Positions 8,996-16,448 of a DNA stretch of 37,262 bases are shown piece by piece. The stretch covers positions 1 through 37,262 of the forward strand of contig CAZXBG010000013.1 in assembly GCA_964638865.1 (NCBI GenBank). The letters are read 5' to 3'. Both the position numbers and the translations under genes were made by a program. A model generated the notes under the pieces. That model had not been told where the DNA came from. It did not search any database and saw nothing but the letters and a program-made list of their open reading frames with translations. Source of the stretch: UBA7236 sp964638865. Its GTDB lineage: Bacteria; Bacteroidota; Bacteroidia; Chitinophagales; BACL12. Within the stretch, counting starts at the first letter, position 1. Each line of letters opens with the position of its first letter.

Positions 8996-10339
8996 TTAAT
9001 TTATCACTGTGAATTTTGTACGATATTTAACTTGATCGCAAATAACTTCAGTAATAAACATACCGGCAGGCAACCTAAGATCAAGATCAATTCCGGGTGC
9101 ATAATAATCTTCATAGGTTTGTTGATGAACCCGAATTCCTAATTCATTGTATATGTTAATTATTATTTGTCCGGAAATTAATTCCGGTAACAGAATAGTA
9201 AATTCATTTTGCACAGGATTAGGATAAATTCGAATTTGGTCGTTTATTTTTTGATACTGCGAAATTCTTGTAGTATCAACTCCGCAATCAGCCCATAAGG
9301 GGCCGTAGTTATACCAAATTTTGGAAACAGGGTTTGTTTCCATAAACGTTTTTACCATTGATGCTTCAATACCAAATCCATAGGAAGAATCAATTAAGTG
9401 AAATCCGGCACCGGTGGAATCAGTCCTGAACTGATCACATAACCAGGTTAATCCATCATAGGTGCGTGGATTAATTCCATCTGCCCAAAAATAAGGTCCC
9501 CAACCTATCCATGCACTTTTAATATTGGGTCCTTCAAATGCTAATGCAGGATCTCCGGAAATTTGTTTTTGAATTAATTGTTTTATTACCAGGTTTGCCC
9601 AATAACCCTTTGGTTCGCTATATGCATCGTATCGTTTGTGTTCAGGATCCATATATCCGGTATAGTGTATTCCGGAAAGATATACCTGTTTTAAATTTGG
9701 AAATGAATCTTTTAATACTTGCATTAATGTAATGTATTTTGACATTACCGAATTATAATAAGTTGTAAAATCAGAACTCGTGTCGCTATCACTTTGTTGC
9801 AGTATCCACAGTACCTGTACCTGAGCATAAGTGTCTTCCTTTAACGCCATTCTGCCTTTGAGTGTGTTCCAAAATTCAGGGTAAATAGTGTCTATCATAT
9901 CATCCAGATCTTTACCCGCGGTAAACATTCCTTTTACCGTTACGCATGCACTCATTCCCGCATTATCATAGGCCTTTAAAGTATCTACATAAGCATTAAA
10001 AAGATTGGATGCAATAGAAGCGCCTAATCCTAAAAAAAGCACTTCTCCACCCATATAATCAATATTACCAAGTGTATCGAGTGGCTTCATATTCTTAGAA
10101 ATAGTGATACCCTTTTTTTTATGCGGCCCATTTAAAACATTCATTCCCCCCTTATAAAGTCCACCCTGAACTCCATTATAATAGGTATTTCCCATATCGG
10201 TGAGTGGAATTAATCCTGTGGAATCCTGATCACAATTAATAGAAGGATCTGCATCTACAATGATCTCCCAATCTTCAGTCTGTGCTTTCAGTGAAACGAA
10301 GTAAATGGATAAAATAAGTACCAATAAATTTTTGTGCAT
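8996..10339 (-). CDS. Secreted SGNH-hydrolase-like protein with type A T9SS sorting domain
   Basis: 447 residues. Signal peptide to about 'SLKAQ'. The body (about 30-365) is a paralogue of the protein at 24466: shared landmarks are 'STGLIPLTDMG', a GDSL-like block I 'LGLGASIASN', 'AGKDLDDM', 'LWILQQSDSD', 'VYLSG..YTGYM', 'GWGPYFWADG' and 'GAGFH'. The order of a Ser in 'GxS', a 'GGK/AGKD' block and a late 'G.H' suggests the SGNH (GDSL esterase/lipase) fold, but the Asp normally three residues before the His is Ala here, so activity is uncertain. The C-terminal ~80 residues ('RIYPNPVQNEFTI', 'GMFITEV') are a type A T9SS signal. It is convergent with the pseudogene remnant and transcribed towards it. 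Confidence 0.85.
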   Translation of the reverse strand: MHKNLLVLILSIYFVSLKAQTEDWEIIVDADPSINCDQDSTGLIPLTDMGNTYYNGVQGGLYKGGMNVLNGPHKKKGITISKNMKPLDTLGNIDYMGGEVLFLGLGASIASNLFNAYVDTLKAYDNAGMSACVTVKGMFTAGKDLDDMIDTIYPEFWNTLKGRMALKEDTYAQVQVLWILQQSDSDTSSDFTTYYNSVMSKYITLMQVLKDSFPNLKQVYLSGIHYTGYMDPEHKRYDAYSEPKGYWANLVIKQLIQKQISGDPALAFEGPNIKSAWIGWGPYFWADGINPRTYDGLTWLCDQFRTDSTGAGFHLIDSSYGFGIEASMVKTFMETNPVSKIWYNYGPLWADCGVDTTRISQYQKINDQIRIYPNPVQNEFTILLPELISGQIIINIYNELGIRVHQQTYEDYYAPGIDLDLRLPAGMFITEVICDQVKYRTKFTVIN

Positions 10340-10452
10340 AAACAGGAATTAATGGTGAAAGGATGTGTGGTGTTTAACTTGTAATCATGCCCATAAATAT
10401 TATAGTAAAATTATAAATTTATTCCATAAAAAAAATACAAATAACCAAAAAC

Positions 10453-10484
10453 TAAAAAAAATCCCTGTCGCAATGACAGGGATT
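10453..10484 (-). terminator. Rho-independent terminator of the MopE-repeat gene
   Basis: A perfect 10-base stem (10460-10469 with 10475-10484) around a 5-base loop is followed, on the minus strand, by a run of seven T (10459-10453). It lies 22 bases past the stop of the gene at 10506. Confidence 0.85.
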
Positions 10485-10505
10485 CAAAATCGTAATTTTT
10501 AAGCT

Positions 10506-12368
10506 TTATTTTATAACAACTACTCTTTCATTTAAATGAGCCAGTTTGGTTTCTATGCTCACAAAATAAATACCGGATGTTACCTCTGTGGACAGATCGA
10601 TAGTCATTTGCATTGCACCATTTGACAATGCTATTGTGTTAGAATAAATAATTCTGCCCGTCATATCTTTCAGCATAACGATTGCTGATTCCTCTGAAGT
10701 TAAATCACTTGTAAATGCAATATTAATTTCATTTTTTGCAGGATTGGGATATACGCTCATTTGTGAAGATGGTGGAATTTCAGCATAACGACATTGATCA
10801 ATTACCGTAACAGGTGATGCAGTTCTTGTGCAGCCCGCAGCATTAGTGATCATGCAGGTATAATCACCCACTGCACTTGCCAAATAATCCCAGTTTGTTG
10901 CGCCGACTATCTCTTCTCCATTGAGGAGCCATTGGTAAACATTTTCTACATCGTAACTAGCCTTTAATAAAAGGGGAGTTACTGCACATAAATTTAATCC
11001 GTCAGGGTAAATAATATTAGCGTTCGGACCTTCCACAACGGCTACTGCCTGCACTTCCGACAACCCTGATGAACAAGTGCCAAGTAAACCTTCCACCTGA
11101 TAATAGGCTGGCTTGTTGGTTGTATAATCAATATCGGTTGCTCCGGTTAAGGCAACACCATTTTTATACCACTGATAAGATTCAAACCCTGCAGTTGCAC
11201 TAAGTGTAATAAAATCAGGTTTACATAGAGTGATAATTCCCGATGGTGAAATTGCGATAGAAAGGTCAATTCCTTCATCAGCTAAACCATTACAATTATC
11301 GTCAATTCCATTACAGATTTCTATTGCATCAGGATTAATACTTGCTGATCCGTCGTTGCAATCGGTATTATCAGCAACATATCCTACAGGTGCACCATCG
11401 CAAGTAGAAACCGCGGAAGCGGCATCACCAAAACCATCACCATCAGCATCTGCATACCAGGCATCGTAAACCAGATCTTCATCTATAGAACCATTACAAT
11501 TATCGTCCAAGCCATTACATACCTCAGAAGCTGCGGGGTTTATATCTGCATTTGCATCGTTACAATCGGTATTATCAGCTACATAACCCGCAGGAACATC
11601 ACAGGCTATTGTAGAAACTGCAACATCTCCATAGGTATCAGAATCAGCATCGGCATACCATACGGTACCAACACCGTCATCAATATCACCATTGCAGTTA
11701 TCATCAATACCATTACAAACTTCTGAAGCGCCCGGATTTATTGCAGCATCAGTATCATTGCAGTCTACGTCAATTGTATATCCATCACCATCTTCATCTG
11801 CTAAAGAAACAGTTCCGCCAACCACAATATTTTTTAGGGTGGATACACCGTTTAAGGAGCTATGTGCATTGAATCCGATAACTCTTACGAGCATTGTATT
11901 TACTGTGGAAAAATCGGCAACATCCCATGATAAATTAGACCCCCCCAAACAATTAGTTGTTTCCACAAAAAAATCAGTTCCGCTGTTTGTCCAACTGGTT
12001 CCACCATTTAAAGAATAGGCTAATCTCCATAAGGTTGGTCCCTTTGGATTTCTGCGAATGTCAACCGAAATATTGGTTACATCCAATTGATAACCTGCAT
12101 CTGCACTCACTGAAAACTGAATACTTGGTCTTCCGTTTCCGTAAGTTGCTGCTTGAGAATGTTTCTTGGAAACAAATCCTGTAGGACAAGCGAACTCCTC
12201 CAAAGTGCCGTTTACTCGTGACAAATTTGTAGCAGTGGCATTTACTGCTACACTTGAATAATTACCTGCGGGGTCATCAATGTAATTGAATAATTGTGCT
12301 TTCCCGGAGGAAAATACTGTGACTAACACTATGGTTAGTAAAAAGTAGAACTTTTTCATAAATTTCAT
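10506..12368 (-). CDS. Secreted protein with MopE-like metal-binding repeats, Ig-like domains and type A T9SS signal
   Basis: 620 residues from ATG 12368; ATG 12359 is an alternative, and the longer TTG start at 12407 falls in a TAAATTG promoter-like box. Signal peptide ends at 'GKAQ'. Residues about 25-185 form a beta-rich domain of unknown type. Three repeats follow (about 191-231, 236-297, 303-365), each ending in the pattern DCND.....INP.A.E.CNG.DDNCNG. This is the motif of the MopE putative metal-binding family (copper site of Methylococcus MopE; elsewhere often Ca-binding-like). Then come two Ig-like modules ('YQWYKNG', 'YQWLLNG') and a type A sorting domain ('VYPNPAKNEI', 'SGIYFVSIE'). 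Expected on the cell surface. Metal binding is inferred from the motif. It is divergent from the metalloprotease at 12693. Confidence 0.9.
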   Translation of the reverse strand: MKFMKKFYFLLTIVLVTVFSSGKAQLFNYIDDPAGNYSSVAVNATATNLSRVNGTLEEFACPTGFVSKKHSQAATYGNGRPSIQFSVSADAGYQLDVTNISVDIRRNPKGPTLWRLAYSLNGGTSWTNSGTDFFVETTNCLGGSNLSWDVADFSTVNTMLVRVIGFNAHSSLNGVSTLKNIVVGGTVSLADEDGDGYTIDVDCNDTDAAINPGASEVCNGIDDNCNGDIDDGVGTVWYADADSDTYGDVAVSTIACDVPAGYVADNTDCNDANADINPAASEVCNGLDDNCNGSIDEDLVYDAWYADADGDGFGDAASAVSTCDGAPVGYVADNTDCNDGSASINPDAIEICNGIDDNCNGLADEGIDLSIAISPSGIITLCKPDFITLSATAGFESYQWYKNGVALTGATDIDYTTNKPAYYQVEGLLGTCSSGLSEVQAVAVVEGPNANIIYPDGLNLCAVTPLLLKASYDVENVYQWLLNGEEIVGATNWDYLASAVGDYTCMITNAAGCTRTASPVTVIDQCRYAEIPPSSQMSVYPNPAKNEINIAFTSDLTSEESAIVMLKDMTGRIIYSNTIALSNGAMQMTIDLSTEVTSGIYFVSIETKLAHLNERVVVIK

Positions 12369-12692
12369 TTTTATGGATAAATGTGAGTTTCTATAAAGAC
12401 GCGGCAATTTAGAAAAAAGATTATGTTGAAAATCAATTAATTGGAGAAATTGATGTCACAAATTATTGATTTTATTGCATACATAAGATATTAATTATCA
12501 ATATCTTATGCTATTTTCGATTCTTTTGAAATACAATTATTGAAGGTATTATATTGTTCAAATTGTAATATGTTTCCAGCAATTTTTCTGTGGTAATAAA
12601 ACATGCGGAAAAATGACAAAAAATAATTATTTACTCTTTACATTTGAGTTTGGTTAATTAGGGATAAATCAATTTTATTTTAAACGACAAAT
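12369..12692. other. 324-base divergent intergenic region, very AT-rich
   Basis: No coding frame of note. It must carry the promoters of the genes at 12368 (minus) and 12693 (plus). A TAAATTG box on the minus strand just before 12400 may be the -7 element for the former. It also holds the perfect inverted repeat at 12482-12510, listed separately. Confidence 0.6.
12482..12510. repeat. Perfect 11-base inverted repeat in the divergent region
   Basis: CATAAGATATT (12482-12492) and its exact reverse complement (12500-12510) flank a 7-base spacer. It is about 115 bases from one start codon and 180 from the other, with no T tract, so an operator or an RNA hairpin is as likely as a terminator. Confidence 0.5.
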
Positions 12693-14783
12693 ATGAGATA
12701 TAGCTTTACTAAATTATTGTTTGCCGGAATCCTTTTGTTTGGGGGGAAAACCATGATAGCACAAGTAAAAGAGGTTTGTGGTACAGATCTGGAAAGAAAG
12801 AAGTTGATAGCATTATACCCTGAAATATTAGAAAGGGAGGCAGATTTCGAAAAAAGAGCAGCAGAGCGTTTAACCTCAATAATGCGTATTGAGGGAGAAA
12901 CTATAATTATACCGGTAGTATTTCATATTATTCACGATTACAACGGTGAGAACATTAGTGATGAGCAGGTATACGATGCAATTGAAAACATAAATGCCGA
13001 TTTTAGAAAAACGAATACTGATTTTGCTGCAACAATACCTGAATTTGAGGATATTGCAGCAGATTGTAACATTGAATTCAGGCTTGCTCAAAAGGAATTA
13101 AGTAGCGGCTGCACCAATGGAATTGACCGTATTGCGTCGCTTCGCACCTACAGCGGCTCCGATGCGGCTAAACTTGGCGGATGGCAATCCGGTAAATATT
13201 TAAATATTTGGGTAGTAAAAGACCTTCAAAATGGAGCAGCTGCATATGCTTATTATCCGGGAAGTATTGCCGGAATAATGTATACGGTAGATGGTATCAT
13301 TTGTCGCCAAGATTATGTAGGCACCATAGGAACAGCAGGAACCTATGCAGCACATGTTTTATCCCATGAAATTGGTCACTATCTTAACCTTCAGCATTTA
13401 TGGGGAAACACCAATAGTCCGGGTGTTGCCTGCGGCGACGATCAGGTGCCGGATACACCAATAACAGAGGGATGGACATCCTGTAATTTGGCTGGAAATA
13501 CTTGTTCCGGAAGCATTGACAATGTGCAAAATCATATGGAATATTCTTATTGCAGTACCATGTTTACGGAAGGTCAAAAATCGAGAATATATGCTACTTT
13601 GGAAGCGGAGGATGCGATGCGCAATAATTTATGGACGGAAGAAAATAAAATTTTAACAGGAACCAATGATGGATATGTAAGTGGATTATGTACTCCGAAA
13701 GCTGATTTTCATACTCCGGACCGACTCACTTGTAAGGGTAATTCCATTACCTTTTATGATGTAAGTTTTAATGCAGAGGTAGAAAGCAGAGTGTGGACTT
13801 TTGCAGGTGGAATTCCTGAAACATCAACAGAAATAAATCCTGTTGTTCAGTATAATGATGTTGGTTGGCATTCCGTTACATTAAATGTTACTAATGCTTC
13901 CGGAACGGATACAAAAGTATTTGATAATTATTTATATGTATCCTCGTCTGTTCCTGAATTGGATGAAAATTATTTTGGAGATTTTAATTCTGAGGAAGAA
14001 GTAAATTCAAATTGGATTCTTTATAATAAATATCCTGATGACAAAGAATGGTTGTGGAGATCTACCAATGGATATTGGAATACCGGATGCATTTGGCTAA
14101 ATAGTCGTTTTGGTCCCGATCTGGAAACTGATGTTGCTATTTCGCCATCTTTCGATCTTTCTTCAGGCCTTACTGATAATTTATTTTTTAAATACAGTAC
14201 TACTTCTTATGGAGTATCCGCAGATGATTACACTATGGCATTAAAGGTTTATTACAGTGCTAATTGTGGTGATAGTTGGATTTATATGAATAAAGTTACC
14301 GGACAGGATCTCATAAGCAGTTATGGAGGTTCTTCCGATTTTTATCCTAATTATCCCGATCAGTGGGCATCTGCAGAATTTAATTTGCCGGAAGCATCAA
14401 AAACTAATAATGTAAAATTCAAATTAGAATTTAATTATAATGCTTATGTAAATAATGTTTTTATTGATGATTTTAATTTCTTTTCCGGTGTATTGAGTTC
14501 TCCACTTCAGGAAGAATTAATAGCATTGAAATTAGCACCTAATCCAACTGCAGTTAATTCAGAAACTATATTGTATTACAGTTTAAAAGAACAAGACGAG
14601 CTGCAAATTTCAATAGTAGATCTTTTCGGTAAAACCATTGCCACGGTTGATCTTGGCTTACAGACAGCGGGTAGTCATCAATATGTAATTAATCCGGCAG
14701 ATATTGGAATTTCAAAAGGATGTTATATTATTAAAATTGGAAACGGACAATTTTCAGCAACCGAAAAATTGTTTGTTTTGTAA
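12693..14783 (+). CDS. Secreted M43-family zinc metalloprotease (cytophagalysin-like) with PKD domain and type A T9SS signal
   Basis: 696 residues. Signal peptide to about 'TMIAQ'. A prodomain-like stretch precedes the catalytic domain, which starts near 'TIIIPVVFHIIHDYN' (about residue 70). The zinc site is HEIGHYLNLQH (H225, E226, H229, H235), with a Met-turn 'HMEYS' around M282, as in pappalysin/cytophagalysin (MEROPS M43). A PKD domain ('WTFAGGIPETS', about 368-415), a jelly-roll-like region (about 425-600) and a type A sorting domain ('LAPNPTAVNSE', about 610-696) follow. The predicted role is extracellular proteolysis on the cell surface or in the medium. The signal peptide codons contain a run of six G (12741-12746). 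All zinc ligands are intact. Confidence 0.93.
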   Translation: MRYSFTKLLFAGILLFGGKTMIAQVKEVCGTDLERKKLIALYPEILEREADFEKRAAERLTSIMRIEGETIIIPVVFHIIHDYNGENISDEQVYDAIENINADFRKTNTDFAATIPEFEDIAADCNIEFRLAQKELSSGCTNGIDRIASLRTYSGSDAAKLGGWQSGKYLNIWVVKDLQNGAAAYAYYPGSIAGIMYTVDGIICRQDYVGTIGTAGTYAAHVLSHEIGHYLNLQHLWGNTNSPGVACGDDQVPDTPITEGWTSCNLAGNTCSGSIDNVQNHMEYSYCSTMFTEGQKSRIYATLEAEDAMRNNLWTEENKILTGTNDGYVSGLCTPKADFHTPDRLTCKGNSITFYDVSFNAEVESRVWTFAGGIPETSTEINPVVQYNDVGWHSVTLNVTNASGTDTKVFDNYLYVSSSVPELDENYFGDFNSEEEVNSNWILYNKYPDDKEWLWRSTNGYWNTGCIWLNSRFGPDLETDVAISPSFDLSSGLTDNLFFKYSTTSYGVSADDYTMALKVYYSANCGDSWIYMNKVTGQDLISSYGGSSDFYPNYPDQWASAEFNLPEASKTNNVKFKLEFNYNAYVNNVFIDDFNFFSGVLSSPLQEELIALKLAPNPTAVNSETILYYSLKEQDELQISIVDLFGKTIATVDLGLQTAGSHQYVINPADIGISKGCYIIKIGNGQFSATEKLFVL

Positions 14784-14796
14784 TCATAAATAAATT

Positions 14797-14837
14797 AAAA
14801 AAAGAGGAGTTTCTTACATGAAATCCCTCTTTTTTTT
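14797..14837. terminator. Hairpin terminator between convergent genes
   Basis: AAAGAGG-A-GTTTC pairs with GAAA-TC-CCTCTTT across a 6-base loop, with an A tract before and a T8 tract after. It lies 14 bases past the stop of the metalloprotease and just before the stop of the minus-strand gene at 14850, so it can serve both directions. Confidence 0.75.
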
Positions 14838-14849
14838 AACCTAATATAA

Positions 14850-15275
14850 TTATTTTTTAAATATTAATAGGGCGTCGTTATAATCAATTGAGGCTTTATA
14901 TTTCATTAATATATCTCCACCAATAATTGCATACACCGGATCAAGACCTGCAGATGTGTAAGCAGTATTTACCATGTCGAGATCTATTAAAGCAAATTCA
15001 ATTGGTTTGATGGACTTCGATCCGATTTTTAATCGTTTTAATTTTACAAATTCGCTATTCTGAATATTTGTTCCCAAACCTGTTGTTTGATGTTCCGTTT
15101 TTTTTATTGGTTGGTCTTTAAAATGTTTCTCGATAAATGATCTGTCCACCACACTTTTTGTAGCACCGGTATCGATCAAAAATTTCACATCAAGGCCTTG
15201 TATTTTTCCTTTAACAAAAATATGATACCCCTTCGGTGGGATTTTTTTTATTATAAGTTTGAGTGCTTTATTCAA
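14850..15275 (-). CDS. Retropepsin-like aspartic protease domain protein
   Basis: 141 residues. The core motif 'FLIDTGATKSVVD' (about residues 33-45) is the D-T-G-A active-site loop of clan AA retropepsin-like proteases, and 'AIIGGDILMKYKASIDY' near the C-terminus is the matching 'hydrophobic-G-x-D/N-x-L' element of the single-domain, dimeric group. No signal peptide or membrane helix is visible, so a cytoplasmic protein is expected. The frame offers no ATG: a TAA lies 15 bases upstream and the first usable start is TTG at 15275. It follows mdh in the same direction after a 112-base gap, so it may have its own promoter. Substrate unknown. Confidence 0.8.
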   Translation of the reverse strand: MNKALKLIIKKIPPKGYHIFVKGKIQGLDVKFLIDTGATKSVVDRSFIEKHFKDQPIKKTEHQTTGLGTNIQNSEFVKLKRLKIGSKSIKPIEFALIDLDMVNTAYTSAGLDPVYAIIGGDILMKYKASIDYNDALLIFKK

Positions 15276-15387
15276 AGTAAACTTTATTTAATAATTTCCA
15301 TAAAAAAAACCATTCAGAAAACAGTTAAATAATTACACATTCGCATATTTCCAGATTCTGTATGGTTTGAATTAAAATCTGCAGAAA

Positions 15388-16329
15388 TCAGCTTCCTACA
15401 TTCATTTTATCTAAAACACTCATAACTTCTTTTACCGCTACCGCAGAGTTTTGTAACAAGGTCATTTCCTCAGAATTTAATTTTAATTCTATGATCTGTT
15501 CTATTCCGTTTTTTCCAAGTTTTACCGGAACTCCGAGATAAATATCCTTCAAACCGTATTCTCCATTAAGCATTACGCAACAAGGAAAAATACGCTGTTC
15601 ATTTTTAACAATTGCCTCCACCATTTGGGCAGCTGCTGCACCTGGAGCATACCATGCTGAAGTGCCTAAAAGATTTACAATTTCACCTCCACCTGATTTG
15701 GTGCGTTGAACTATAACATTCAATTTTTCCTCGTCTATCATTTCTGTCACCGGAATTCCCGCAACTGTTGTGTATCTTGGAAGAGGTACCATAGTATCTC
15801 CATGTCCACCCATTAATACTGCCTGTATGTCTTTTGGAGAGCAATTTAAAGCCTCTGCTAAAAAAGCGCGGTATCTTGCTGTGTCTAAAATACCCGCCAT
15901 TCCGAAAACACGTTTTGAATCTATTTTTGCCGTTAAAAAGGCACAATAAGTCATAACATCCAACGGGTTTGATACCACTATTATAATTGCCTGTGGAGAA
16001 TATTTTATAACTTGTTCCGTCACCGATTTTACGATTCCGGCATTAACACTTATAAGGTCGTCTCGGCTCATGCCCGGTTTGCGGGGTAATCCGGAGGTTA
16101 TTACAACCACATCACTTCCTGAGGTGCGGGTATAGTCGTTTGTTACACCAACCACTTTAGTACTGTAATAATCGATTGGAGCCTGCTGCCAGGTATCCAA
16201 ACTTTTTCCTTCTGCGGTTCCTTCTTTTATGTCCAACAGAATGATCTCATTTAAAAAATCCTTATGGGCGAGCACATTGGCTACGGTAGAACCCACATTT
16301 CCAGCCCCTACAACGGTTACTTTACTCAT
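15388..16329 (-). CDS. mdh: Malate dehydrogenase (LDH-like group)
   Basis: 313 residues from ATG 16329. It oxidises malate to oxaloacetate with NAD+ in the TCA cycle. The nucleotide site is GAGNVG (8-13) with Asp33 for the adenosine ribose. Substrate and catalytic residues are visible: R83 and R89 in 'LPRKPGMSRDDL', N121 in 'SNPLD', D149 and R152 in 'GILDTARYR', and H176 in 'GGHGDTMVPL'. Arg at position 83 (rather than Gln) in the specificity loop favours malate over lactate. The frame stays open upstream to a TTG at 16512, but that extension has no homology, overlaps the divergent gene and passes through a promoter box, so it is rejected. A standard-length, intact enzyme set among secretome genes. 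Confidence 0.95.
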   Translation of the reverse strand: MSKVTVVGAGNVGSTVANVLAHKDFLNEIILLDIKEGTAEGKSLDTWQQAPIDYYSTKVVGVTNDYTRTSGSDVVVITSGLPRKPGMSRDDLISVNAGIVKSVTEQVIKYSPQAIIIVVSNPLDVMTYCAFLTAKIDSKRVFGMAGILDTARYRAFLAEALNCSPKDIQAVLMGGHGDTMVPLPRYTTVAGIPVTEMIDEEKLNVIVQRTKSGGGEIVNLLGTSAWYAPGAAAAQMVEAIVKNEQRIFPCCVMLNGEYGLKDIYLGVPVKLGKNGIEQIIELKLNSEEMTLLQNSAVAVKEVMSVLDKMNVGS

Positions 16330-16349
16330 ATATTTGTCATTTTCGACCG

Positions 16350-16357
16350 CAAATTTA
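16350..16357 (-). promoter_or_regulatory. Putative -7 box of mdh
   Basis: On the minus strand this reads TAAATTTG, an exact match to TAnnTTTG. Start of transcription about 10 bases on would be near 16340, giving a leader of about 10-15 nt to the ATG at 16329. No convincing -33 element was found at the normal distance. Confidence 0.4.
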
Positions 16358-16379
16358 TGCCATTTAAGGTTAATGATTG

Positions 16380-16393
16380 CTTTGTGCACAAAG
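16380..16393. promoter_or_regulatory. Perfect 14-base palindrome between mdh and a divergent protease gene
   Basis: CTTTGTGCACAAAG is its own reverse complement. It lies in the 119-base gap shared by the promoters of mdh (minus) and the gene at 16449 (plus), upstream of the mdh -7 box and of a TAACTTTA box at 16422-16429. A dimeric regulator site is possible; a chance palindrome is not excluded. Confidence 0.35.
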
Positions 16394-16448
16394 TTTGATG
16401 TTAATTTAAATGAATACTTTTTAACTTTACACAATAATTCAACAATTG

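Noticed and set aside
12369..12407. Longer start (TTG) for the MopE-repeat protein
   Set aside because: It adds 13 residues before a normal signal peptide and overlaps a TAAATTG promoter-like box.
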